From positions 1 through 23,102 of IMG/VR virus record IMGVR_UViG_3300033388_000706: a DNA stretch of 23,102 bases; one strand, given 5' to 3'. Made by a program: the position numbers and the translations under genes. Under the pieces are notes generated by a model. It saw only the letters and a list, made by a program, of their open reading frames with translations. It searched no databases and was not told where the DNA came from. This DNA is from a virus. Positions within the stretch are counted from its first letter, which is position 1. Every line of letters begins with the position of its first letter. Positions 8,575 to 16,445 of this stretch are shown here, piece by piece.

Positions 8575-10359
8575 TTAATATGATGATATTACATAATTCG
8601 ACGCGACAGCAAATAACTCTTTAGCTCCACCTGAATCTGTTGTTTCATCTGTTCTAAGTGTAATAGTCAAATAATAACCTTTTACGCCACTCATCATTTC
8701 ACCAAAAACCACTTCACCAATTCTACGTTGACTATTGTTTATCATGTTCGCTACATATCTGTTTTCTTTTCTATCAAACCCAGATCTATAAATCACACCA
8801 TTATCAGTATATTTACCTTCATCATAACTCCTAATACGCTGAGCTGTATCATTATAAGATATGTATGTGCTACTTAAATCATCAAATTCTTGTGGGCTAG
8901 ATATACCACTGTAACTTAAAGCTTCATCCAGAGCTTCCCAACCATTACTACCTTCATAACTAACAGTGTTAAAGTTTTTAGTTATTGATGGGTTTGGGTT
9001 AAATACTAGAGTTATACTAGAATAATCTTGATCAGCATTATACGTATTATAAAAGTTGTTTCTATCAACTGTTTGATCATTGTGTTTCCAAAGCTTACCA
9101 TTATAAAAACTATAAAAATCTCCCCTTAAACTCTCCATGAACTGAGGTTTGTAAGTGTAGAAGCTAACCCAACCTCTAGATCCTTCGTCATAAACCAAGG
9201 TGTCATAAGTATTTCTATCTTGACTTATATTTGGAGGGTTGTTTTGTATTGATAGAGTGTATTGATCATTATAGTTATCGTAAGCACCTAGTATTCTATC
9301 TTTTTGATATATTACTATGTATATATCATCACTGTCTCTGTTGGATAAAGCGTTGTAAGATCCAACTGATATAGAGTTATTTAATTCAATAGCTGGGAAT
9401 CCACCAAAATTAGCGACAAACATGGCGACTTCTGCCGGACTCTCAACTCCACTACTGTCAACTGTATTTAATATTTGAAACTCACCATTCACATAAAAAC
9501 CTAAAGTAGCACCTGGTATAAGATCACATTCTTCAAGCTCAACAAAAGGAATTGGGTTTGAAAGTGGTCTAGGAAGACTCCAACCTGGTGCTATTTCATA
9601 AGGTATTAATATTCTTCTATAACCATCTAATATCTCTTGGAATTGATCTCTAAAATAATCCCTCATTCCATATTCAGATATTTCAGTTATACCATCCCTA
9701 GATAATCTAAGGACTTTGTTTCTATATCTATCAGTATAATACTTTCTAAATCCAAACACAGCGAAACTTTCTGGATTTTTACTTATACCATACTCTCCTA
9801 AATACGGAACAGTCTGCCCTATTACTTGACTTCCAGAAGTACTCATTGGTTTACCATCAGCAGCATAAACAGCGTCTTTGTCAATTAAAGATTTACTTGT
9901 TTTGTTCTCTTGAAATATAGTTAAATCTGTATTTTCAGCGTATAACTTTTGTATAGAACCTTGTAGTGGATCTAAACTTCTAGTTATTTCTTCACCTGAT
10001 GGGAATTGATTAGTATTGTTAACACCTGTTCTAGAGTTATATATACCAGAATAAATTAATGAAGCATCTCTATTATCAGCTGATGTATCTTCCTCTTTCA
10101 AATATGCTCTTACTCCAAAGTCTACGCTAGTATTGTTAAATCCACCTCTTATTCTAGCTTCTTCTAAATAAAAGAAATAAGGTCTACCAGTTTCTGTTTG
10201 AGAATCTAACCAATCACCACCATTAAAAGGATAACTTGGATAGAAAGTTGGATTCCATGGTAAACCAGGCCAATCAGCTTCTTCAGCCAATTGAGTGGCT
10301 GAAGTAACCTTCTTTAACCAAAAAGAATTATAGTATTTTATTTTTAAAGAAAATGCCAT
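8575..10359 (-). CDS. Tail stabilisation / tail-hub-type structural protein
   Basis: A 594-residue protein rich in aromatic residues, N, S and G, mostly beta-strand in character, with no signal peptide. Residues about 133-169 (a segment ending LTIFQENKTSKSLIDKDAVYAADG) and about 190-240 (GISKNPESFA, then RKYYTDRYRNKVLRLSRDGI, then EISEYGM) look like the conserved core I associate with stabilisation proteins of crAss-like and marine podoviruses, where a beta-propeller caps the short tail. That recognition is from memory of the family, not a search. It starts nine bases after the stop of the 989-aa propeller-type gene and is presumably its structural partner; together they would form the nozzle of the tail. 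Receptor binding cannot be excluded. Coding status is very clear. Confidence 0.8.
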   Translation of the reverse strand: MAFSLKIKYYNSFWLKKVTSATQLAEEADWPGLPWNPTFYPSYPFNGGDWLDSQTETGRPYFFYLEEARIRGGFNNTSVDFGVRAYLKEEDTSADNRDASLIYSGIYNSRTGVNNTNQFPSGEEITRSLDPLQGSIQKLYAENTDLTIFQENKTSKSLIDKDAVYAADGKPMSTSGSQVIGQTVPYLGEYGISKNPESFAVFGFRKYYTDRYRNKVLRLSRDGITEISEYGMRDYFRDQFQEILDGYRRILIPYEIAPGWSLPRPLSNPIPFVELEECDLIPGATLGFYVNGEFQILNTVDSSGVESPAEVAMFVANFGGFPAIELNNSISVGSYNALSNRDSDDIYIVIYQKDRILGAYDNYNDQYTLSIQNNPPNISQDRNTYDTLVYDEGSRGWVSFYTYKPQFMESLRGDFYSFYNGKLWKHNDQTVDRNNFYNTYNADQDYSSITLVFNPNPSITKNFNTVSYEGSNGWEALDEALSYSGISSPQEFDDLSSTYISYNDTAQRIRSYDEGKYTDNGVIYRSGFDRKENRYVANMINNSQRRIGEVVFGEMMSGVKGYYLTITLRTDETTDSGGAKELFAVASNYVISSY

Positions 10360-10368
10360 CGTATTGTT

Positions 10369-13338
10369 TTATGAAGTAGGTAATTGACTTGTGATTATAT
10401 AAGGACCAACAGTTATAGAACTTCTAACAAGTGTTGCTGTTTCTATTGCTTCAATAAGAAAATAATACTCGTTTTTAGCGGGATCAGAATTAAGCGTTAT
10501 ATTATCAATTTGTTCTAATCTCCATTTTTCTAGAGTACACAAGCTCAAATCGTTAGTTAAACTAAACTTATTATTTATAATAGCTCCAGTTCCATCAGTC
10601 ACTTGCAATAGTGTTAGTGATCCTGGAGATGCAGTTTGAACAGATGTGAAACCTATTGGCGTTGCGGTATAAGGTGGTCCAACAAAATTAAATGGGGCGA
10701 TACCAGTTTCACCAATGTCGTTAGGTACTATTATATCATAAGGTAAAGAGGTTGGCGTGCCAATTCCTTCTGCAAACTCAATGATAGGCCATTCACTTAT
10801 ATTACAATTAAGCCCAGCATTATCTGGTTCTCTTGCTAGCACAACCATAGCTTCGGTGAGATTAGTTCTAATATCTTGATTTAACTCTGTAATTACACCC
10901 GCTTGAGTAGATTCCCAGTATATATCTATTTGAGATTCGAACGGTTCTGTTTCGTATACCGATAAATTCGGTAGCATATTACCAGCACCACCTGTTCCTG
11001 TTGCGCCTATATTTATATCTTCAAATATTATCTTAGCAACTAGTGGATTCGTGTCGCCGTCTAATGCCCAACTACCATCTAAATTAAGGTCATTCTGCTT
11101 AGCTATAGTTACAACTTCATCAAAAATTGTTTGATTGTTTTTAGTGGAAAGTGAATTTGTGTTATATGGATAGAATTGCTTAACTTTTCTATATCCCTCA
11201 CCTGCAAAGTTAGTGACTACGGCGCTAGCTGCACCTACGGTATAATTAACGCTTGTGGTTCTACCGTAAAGCTTAACACTAGAATTTTCTAAAGTATTTC
11301 TTTGAGCATTTTCAATAGCTAATTCTATTTCTTCATTTCTTCTATCAATTCTCGCTTGAGCTCTAGCTAGCGCTCTTTCAGCAGGAGTTCTTGTTGAGAT
11401 TTCATCAGCAAAAAGACTTGCTGCAAACTCTTCTTGAGATGGTCTAATTTTTTTCTTAGCAGATCTAAACAGCGTTTGTTCAGGACCAACTTCTAATAAA
11501 TCTCTTGGTATTTTATTTATATTATCTCCATGTATAACTAAATGACCTGTTGGATTAGAAGTAGTAGCTTCAGCAGCTACTCCACCAACGACATATCCGT
11601 TTAATATACCAGCTGCGTATACATTGTAGTACTCTTGCTCCTTTTGCTGAACAACTATTTTGTAACTAAACCATCCTAATGGATTGAATTCACTGTATAT
11701 ACCTGGGTAATTAGGGTCACTAGTTACTTCTGGAATTTCTTCAAAAAAGCTCATTTCTAAAATATCACCAACCCAATTTACTATATCTCCAGGATTAAAG
11801 AAACCAGGTGAACTTTCATATCCACCGCTAAAACTAGGAAAACTATCATTGTTAGATCCCTCTTTGTATGGATGAAATATTGTAGAAAAACCATCTTGAG
11901 CAGATGTTATAACACCAGACTGTCTACCATATATATCAGATAATACTATACCTACATCATAAGTTCTATTTTGTTTTAATGTATGATTAGGATATTCTAT
12001 AGCGTCGTCATTATTTTTATCTGTTACACCAACTTGATAATTTAAAGATGAAGGATATGAGTGTTTATCAATAAAGTTTCCATAGATAACTCTATTCCCA
12101 CTAACAGCTTGAGCTACAGCTTTAACTGGAGCTACGTCTGAAACTCTAACGATTTGACTGTTTGGTAGAGTTTTTATTGGAGTAGTGCTATTATATTGGT
12201 AACTTAAATTACCATTACCATCAATTAAAGTTGTTGAAGGTTTTACTATATCTACAACATCTAAAACCTCTACTACTTTAACAGCTGGTGAATTAGATTC
12301 TTTATAAAGTATCTCAACTTGTTTAACTTTGAAATCTGTGTCTACATTTGCCCATCCGCTCAGATTAGTTGTATTTGTTATTGGCGGTATTTTTAAAGTT
12401 ATTTGAGTTACCTTGTTTTGCATGAACCTAACTTCAGTAGATCTAAAAGTATCTGATAGTGTATCTTTTTCTATTTCTATACTAGGACCATAGTTACCAT
12501 CACTTCTTCTTATAAAGTAACCATCATCTTGAGGTATAAAAGCTATTTGACTAAATGGAGCTATTAAAGAATATTCATTACTTTCATATTTTAATCTATA
12601 ACTAAATCTAACAAACTTGTCTTCTAAAAAGTCTTCGTCACCACTCCAATTAATATTTTTGTACGGATTACCAGTTGTATCATCTGGTAAGTATTCTCTT
12701 ACAGTATCTAACATAGTACCCTCGCCATTATATATAAAAGATATTGGTAAAAATGGCGCATATCTAGCAACTGAAATATGTTCTTCTGCAAAATAATAAC
12801 TATTGTCATTTATAGCTGTAGTAACATTTATTTTTCTAGGTTGATTCCTGTTATCTGTCCAAAACAATTGATCCTCTATTAGATCTATACCGTATATTTG
12901 ATGTGTTTTTGAGAAGTTTAAGAAAGCACCTTCTACTATTATAGATCCCGTATTGGTGTTAAAATCATAAACACATATACAACATTTAACAGGAACTAAA
13001 ACACCGCCAAGACTAGGAGAGTTATCATTTTCGTAACGTAAAGCACTTCTACTGAGTTGATCAGCAGAAGTATCAGTATAGTTAGTTATCATGACAAATA
13101 TTCTATTATTGTCGATGTCTGCTATTTTACCTATGACTTCTAAGTTACAATCGTCAGATAAACCAAAGTCAGTGACTTCGATGTTGCCTAAAACATTTTC
13201 TAATGATCCAACATCCTCACCTTCAGACTTACTTACATTAATATTCTGAGCATCTCTGTATTCTCCAGACGGTAGTATTCTAGCGTCTAAGTCTTTATTC
13301 ATTTTAGACTTAAGAAAGTTGTTCCTAACCTCTGCCAT
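10369..13338 (-). CDS. Large tail-tube/nozzle structural protein with propeller-like N-terminal region
   Basis: A 989-residue protein. The N-terminus (residues 7-52, with NNFLKSKMNKDLDARILPSG, then YRDAQNINVS, then EGEDVGSLENVLGN) is a hallmark I recognise from marine phage structural proteins related to tail tubular protein B/stabilisation proteins. Residues 159-171 (FWTDNRNQPRKIN) resemble a YWTD-type propeller blade strand. A charged coiled coil of about 60 residues interrupts the beta-rich protein at about 622-690 (RALARAQARIDRRNEE region). The C-terminal 250 residues are again beta-rich and contain glycine/proline/threonine loops that may be exposed. The ATG overlaps the stop of the upstream gene (TAATG), so translation is coupled. 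The likely site is the distal tail tube or nozzle. Exact position in the virion is inferred. Confidence 0.85.
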   Translation of the reverse strand: MAEVRNNFLKSKMNKDLDARILPSGEYRDAQNINVSKSEGEDVGSLENVLGNIEVTDFGLSDDCNLEVIGKIADIDNNRIFVMITNYTDTSADQLSRSALRYENDNSPSLGGVLVPVKCCICVYDFNTNTGSIIVEGAFLNFSKTHQIYGIDLIEDQLFWTDNRNQPRKINVTTAINDNSYYFAEEHISVARYAPFLPISFIYNGEGTMLDTVREYLPDDTTGNPYKNINWSGDEDFLEDKFVRFSYRLKYESNEYSLIAPFSQIAFIPQDDGYFIRRSDGNYGPSIEIEKDTLSDTFRSTEVRFMQNKVTQITLKIPPITNTTNLSGWANVDTDFKVKQVEILYKESNSPAVKVVEVLDVVDIVKPSTTLIDGNGNLSYQYNSTTPIKTLPNSQIVRVSDVAPVKAVAQAVSGNRVIYGNFIDKHSYPSSLNYQVGVTDKNNDDAIEYPNHTLKQNRTYDVGIVLSDIYGRQSGVITSAQDGFSTIFHPYKEGSNNDSFPSFSGGYESSPGFFNPGDIVNWVGDILEMSFFEEIPEVTSDPNYPGIYSEFNPLGWFSYKIVVQQKEQEYYNVYAAGILNGYVVGGVAAEATTSNPTGHLVIHGDNINKIPRDLLEVGPEQTLFRSAKKKIRPSQEEFAASLFADEISTRTPAERALARAQARIDRRNEEIELAIENAQRNTLENSSVKLYGRTTSVNYTVGAASAVVTNFAGEGYRKVKQFYPYNTNSLSTKNNQTIFDEVVTIAKQNDLNLDGSWALDGDTNPLVAKIIFEDINIGATGTGGAGNMLPNLSVYETEPFESQIDIYWESTQAGVITELNQDIRTNLTEAMVVLAREPDNAGLNCNISEWPIIEFAEGIGTPTSLPYDIIVPNDIGETGIAPFNFVGPPYTATPIGFTSVQTASPGSLTLLQVTDGTGAIINNKFSLTNDLSLCTLEKWRLEQIDNITLNSDPAKNEYYFLIEAIETATLVRSSITVGPYIITSQLPTS

Positions 13339-14459
13339 TAGTGTTTAATTATTTTAGATTTATTCCTGAACACTTGTGCTATCTCCTCTATTTTGATATT
13401 AGACAATCTAATCTTAGCATTCCTAAGAGCTGCTCTTCTGTCTTTTTTAAATCTATTAACTACATATTCAGGTGTGTTCATTCTAGTTGAAAGTATAGCG
13501 TGTGCTATATGCATGTATATAGCTTGTTCTGCAAATTTAGGTACTTTCATATCTTCATCAATAGCTAAACCATCTGATATATACTCAAGTATGATTAACT
13601 TATTAGCAAGATCGCTGCTAAAAGATATCTTCCCTAATCTTTCGTTTATTGTAAATTTACCGTTTATTTGTGCTTCTTCTGGTTGTAACCCGTATCTCTG
13701 GCCAAAATTGTATTGTTGGAAAGGATATCTATAATCATCAAAGTCGTCATACAGAGTATTATCTTCTGTTTTCCATCTTTCTTCAGTAATAGATTGCTGC
13801 GCTTCTAAATTGTCTTCTAAGTTGTCTTGGATTGGTACGCCTTCGTTATCTTGTATAGGTAACTCAGTAGGGTTAGAAGTTACTCTGGTTGGATATATAA
13901 TGTGTTTAGCACCAGCACTATCTATCCAGGAACACTTAACATAATTAACGTAATCTTGTGGTAATATAACTGAAAGACTAGGAGGAACTGTCAATTCTTG
14001 AGACTTAATACTTTTTAAAGTATCATAGCTAAACTCTTGTAATCCACGCTGAGCGTGAAACATTACATCTGTTCTTTTAGCATCAGGTATTAATTTGTCT
14101 TTACCTATGTAAGCAACAATAAAGTTATTAATAACGTCATGTAAAGATATGTATTCATAACTACCATAGTTGTTGTTTATTGCTGGTTGATTTAATGTCA
14201 CTATTACTTGATCACCGGCTGTTATATCAACAGCAAAGTCAATTCTATTAGCAATAGTAGTAGATAAAGTATAATCAGTAACCTCGGTTAATAAGGTTCC
14301 ATTTTTAGTTACACTAAAGTTAGTGTTTGAAACGTTGACTATTGTACCTACTAGATTAGTATTAAAATCACACGTTAAAAAATCAACATCTGCCCCAGTG
14401 TGATTAAATACTTGTTGCCCTGAATAATATTGAGCATTAGTTTCGTTTAATAGTGCCAT
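13338..14459 (-). CDS. Neck/tail-tube (head-tail connector, gp11-like) protein with extra N-terminal beta domain
   Basis: A 373-residue protein in two parts. Residues about 1-95 form a beta-rich module with a pattern (NFSVTKNGTLLTEVTDYTLS, then IDFAVDITAGDQVIVTL) like the small immunoglobulin-type domains found in phage fibres and decorations. Residues about 100-373 look like a tail tubular/ring protein: HDVINNFIVAYIGKDKLIPD, a PQDYVNYVKCSWID strand, and a helical C-terminus with KFAEQAIYMHIAHAILSTRM and a basic tail ending IRLSNIKIEEIAQVF. This region matches my memory of connector proteins in crAss-like and flavobacterial podoviruses. A short duplicated PIQDN motif lies near residues 195-210. 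It follows the 232-aa gene by three bases and overlaps the 989-aa gene by one base. The expected role is to link the portal/neck ring to the tail nozzle. Confidence 0.8.
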   Translation of the reverse strand: MALLNETNAQYYSGQQVFNHTGADVDFLTCDFNTNLVGTIVNVSNTNFSVTKNGTLLTEVTDYTLSTTIANRIDFAVDITAGDQVIVTLNQPAINNNYGSYEYISLHDVINNFIVAYIGKDKLIPDAKRTDVMFHAQRGLQEFSYDTLKSIKSQELTVPPSLSVILPQDYVNYVKCSWIDSAGAKHIIYPTRVTSNPTELPIQDNEGVPIQDNLEDNLEAQQSITEERWKTEDNTLYDDFDDYRYPFQQYNFGQRYGLQPEEAQINGKFTINERLGKISFSSDLANKLIILEYISDGLAIDEDMKVPKFAEQAIYMHIAHAILSTRMNTPEYVVNRFKKDRRAALRNAKIRLSNIKIEEIAQVFRNKSKIIKH

Positions 14460-14462
14460 ATA

Positions 14463-15161
14463 TTAGGAGTTTTCTTGCATTGTTTCTTGTTGATCCATTC
14501 CAGCAGCACTTTGTACTATTTGTGGATCTCTTATTATAACACCGCTGTACATTAATATTTTTAAAATAACATCTGTTTGTTCAGTGTCGTGTAATTCAAA
14601 ATCTTGTGAAGAACCAGGATCATAAACATATCCACCAGTACCGCCAGGATCTGGAACATAACCCCAAACTACATCTTTAGGTTTTCTAAGATAAGTAAAA
14701 GTAATATCTAACTCAGGGTAAGTAGTAATAGTGTTATTAGTTAAGATATATAATGGATATTTAGACGTAGGAGATGTTAACGGAGAGTTGTTAACATATA
14801 GTAGATCGTTAGGTTGTGTCTTTTGCACCTCAATGTTATTGTATATAACCGTACCTAACTTATAAAATTTGTTACCCGTGGGATTTATAGTTGTTATAAT
14901 ATTGACGGGACTAGCGGCTGTTGGTGATATTTCTTTAAATATAGCAATTTTTTCATCTATGTTTTTAAACCTATCACTGTATTCAGATTCGTTGTCTGGT
15001 ATACGATATTGTTTATTTTCATACTCAAAATAACTTTCAAGTATATCTAATTGAACTTGTGTAGCTACCTTATTAAATTCAGTTGGTGTTATATAACCTC
15101 TCTGCTCTTTATTTAGTATTAGTAGTACAGTCTTGTATACATCATCTACATTAATTGCCAT
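14463..15161 (-). CDS. Head-completion / neck ring protein
   Basis: A 232-residue protein. Residues 1-45 are amphipathic helices (VDDVYKTVLLILNKEQRGYI, then TPTEFNKVATQVQLDILESY), a pattern that recurs in the first neck protein of related podoviruses. The centre (80-190) is beta-rich with a proline/glycine loop (PDPGGTGGYVYDPGSS), and the C-terminal helix (TDVILKILMYSGVIIRD) precedes a polar Gln/Glu tail. The T7 comparison would be an adaptor docking on the portal. It lies three bases before the 373-aa gene, probably co-translated with it, and its start is only 11 bases after the T-tract of an intrinsic terminator, so transcription must either read through or begin inside the preceding gene. 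Function is inferred from position and general resemblance. Confidence 0.75.
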   Translation of the reverse strand: MAINVDDVYKTVLLILNKEQRGYITPTEFNKVATQVQLDILESYFEYENKQYRIPDNESEYSDRFKNIDEKIAIFKEISPTAASPVNIITTINPTGNKFYKLGTVIYNNIEVQKTQPNDLLYVNNSPLTSPTSKYPLYILTNNTITTYPELDITFTYLRKPKDVVWGYVPDPGGTGGYVYDPGSSQDFELHDTEQTDVILKILMYSGVIIRDPQIVQSAAGMDQQETMQENS

Positions 15162-15172
15162 AATAATAGTTT

Positions 15173-15202
15173 AAAAAAAAAGGCGGCGTAATTGCCGCCT
15201 TT
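15173..15202 (-). terminator. Intrinsic terminator after the 258-aa gene
   Basis: On the minus strand a 9-bp perfect stem (AAAGGCGGC / GCCGCCTTT) with a six-base loop is followed by a continuous T run (15173-15181, overlapping the stem end). It begins about 17 bases after the TAA of the 258-aa gene. The GC-rich stem stands out in otherwise AT-rich DNA. It is symmetric enough to work weakly on the plus strand too, but no plus-strand gene needs it. Confidence 0.9.
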
Positions 15203-15219
15203 ATATATATAGTTACATA

Positions 15220-15996
15220 TTATTTGAGCTTTTTCTGTATAGATTTGAAAACTTCTACACCTTCATCTGTTTTGAAGAAAGCCGCCATAGCAGAGTATGG
15301 ATTTTCATCAAACGGTATAGTCATTAACTTCTTACCATTACTTGCCCAAGTAAATGTTCTTTGATCTTGTGAAAGCTTTATAACATTTGCTTCAGTAGCT
15401 TTAATAGCTAAGTTTCTTAACTCAACATTCTCATCGTTAGCTAACTCTATAAATAGAGCTGGATTTCTTTTAGCAAATACAACTAAGTCTCTTTTTAGTT
15501 CTTTAGAACTTAAATCAGAAACTTTAGTGCCAACTTCAACTCTAAGTATCGCTTCCGCTTGATCAATATCCATATCCATAGCTGCATTCATAGCGTCAGC
15601 TTCTAAATATAACCAATCAAGTTCGTCAGTAGCTTCAACCACTTCGTCTCTTTCCTTATACAGTTTATTTCTATTCGGATGATATAGTGATAATAGTTTT
15701 TGAAGTTGAATATTTGACTTTGGTACAAAAAGAGTACCATCTTCAAATACTATTCTACCAAGAGTAACACTACCATCTTGTTCGTCAACAAAACAACTTT
15801 TTTGGTTTGTTGCGTACCTAAGTTCTCTATTATAACCTTTTTCTTCATCAAAATAAAGTAAAGGTTTTCTTGTTGAATGTTTAGATGATATAGTGAATGT
15901 TAAAGGAGATTTACTCCCTGTTAAATAATACATTCTATCTTTATACTCCCAAGTATCTTTTTTTACTTTAGGAGATTTTGTTTTTGTTTCTTCCAT
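15220..15996 (-). CDS. Conserved-type phage protein of unknown function, 258 aa, between capsid and neck genes
   Basis: I choose the ATG at 15994-15996 (protein beginning MEETKTKSPK). A longer reading from GTG at 16030-16032 would place the start inside the stem of an intrinsic terminator and add an odd hydrophobic leader (GSYFLIILYYI), so I reject it. The N-terminal half (residues about 15-115) is beta-rich and basic, with motifs such as GYNRELRYATNQKSCFVDEQ and GTLFVPKSN; I have a general memory of this pattern in marine phage structural clusters, without a known role. The C-terminal half is helical (WLYLEADAMNAAMDMDIDQA) and ends with ADENVEL-type repeats and a lysine-rich tail. No catalytic motif is seen. 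It is isolated by terminators on both sides, suggesting an expression level of its own. It might be a head-vertex, internal-core or assembly factor. Confidence 0.72.
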   Translation of the reverse strand: MEETKTKSPKVKKDTWEYKDRMYYLTGSKSPLTFTISSKHSTRKPLLYFDEEKGYNRELRYATNQKSCFVDEQDGSVTLGRIVFEDGTLFVPKSNIQLQKLLSLYHPNRNKLYKERDEVVEATDELDWLYLEADAMNAAMDMDIDQAEAILRVEVGTKVSDLSSKELKRDLVVFAKRNPALFIELANDENVELRNLAIKATEANVIKLSQDQRTFTWASNGKKLMTIPFDENPYSAMAAFFKTDEGVEVFKSIQKKLK

Positions 15997-16015
15997 GATA
16001 TAATATAATATAATT

Positions 16016-16046
16016 AAAAAATAAGACCCCACCTGAGTGGGATCTT
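16016..16046 (-). terminator. Intrinsic terminator after the 109-aa gene
   Basis: On the minus strand a 10-bp stem (AAGATCCCAC / GTGGGGTCTT, one G-T wobble) with a TCAG loop (16033-16036) is followed by ATTTTTT. It starts eight bases after the TAA of the 109-aa gene and ends about 20 bases before the ATG of the 258-aa gene. Confidence 0.92.
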
Positions 16047-16053
16047 AATTATT

Positions 16054-16383
16054 TTATCCTATAGCGATAGCTGGATATATTATAGCGCCAGCGCTATTTT
16101 CAAGCTGTGGAGCATTAAGAACGCTACAGTCTGATCCCTGAGCGGCAATTAATACAGGCTCCCAAGCAGCGTAAATATCCGCATCTGAAGGAATTGTAGC
16201 AGGTCCGGTAGCGGTATAAGTTAATGTCATTACGTCTAAATTTGTGTCAGCAGCGTCAAGTTGTATTGAAATAACACCACTTGCTACAGTTGTTCTAACG
16301 TTATAAGTACCATTAACCAATTGCTTATCTCCTGCATTTTCAGGAGCTACGCCATCGTTTGCTGTTAATCTAATTAATCCCAT
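16054..16383 (-). CDS. Small beta-rich protein directly after the major capsid gene; possible capsid decoration or accessory protein
   Basis: A 109-residue acidic protein with no membrane segment or signal peptide. It is rich in A, T, V, N and D. Alternating hydrophobic/polar stretches (TYNVRTTVASGVISIQLDA, then MTLTYTATGPA) suggest a beta-sandwich, followed by a short helix with AAWEPVLIAAQG and a hydrophobic C-terminus. It starts 62 bases after the major capsid stop, with a terminator in between, and is itself followed by a second terminator. Placement next to the capsid gene and this composition are typical of decoration or auxiliary capsid proteins, but I do not recognise the family. The start ATG is preceded by an A/T-only leader. 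Confidence 0.72.
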   Translation of the reverse strand: MGLIRLTANDGVAPENAGDKQLVNGTYNVRTTVASGVISIQLDAADTNLDVMTLTYTATGPATIPSDADIYAAWEPVLIAAQGSDCSVLNAPQLENSAGAIIYPAIAIG

Positions 16384-16407
16384 AATTTCTTATTTTTAAA
16401 TATTTAT

Positions 16408-16435
16408 AAAAAGCAGGGCAGCGAACCACCCTGCT
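16408..16435 (-). terminator. Intrinsic terminator after the major capsid gene
   Basis: On the minus strand a 7-bp perfect stem (AGCAGGG / CCCTGCT, 16429-16435 with 16412-16418) with a ten-base loop is followed by TTTT and then an AT-rich stretch. It lies about ten bases after the capsid TAA. Shorter than the two terminators to its left, so partial read-through is plausible. Confidence 0.82.
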
Positions 16436-16445
16436 AAATTAGTTA

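Noticed and set aside
10281-10304. 8-bp perfect inverted repeat (CTTCAGCC / GGCTGAAG, 8-base loop)
   Set aside because: It lies within the first codons of the 594-aa gene, has no T-tract, and is most simply explained by codon sequence.
15997-16032. Upstream GTG start giving a 270-aa form of the 258-aa protein with a short hydrophobic leader
   Set aside because: The GTG is the first triplet of the 3' arm of a strong terminator stem, and the leader (GSYFLIILYYI) is coded by the T-tract and AT-rich spacer.
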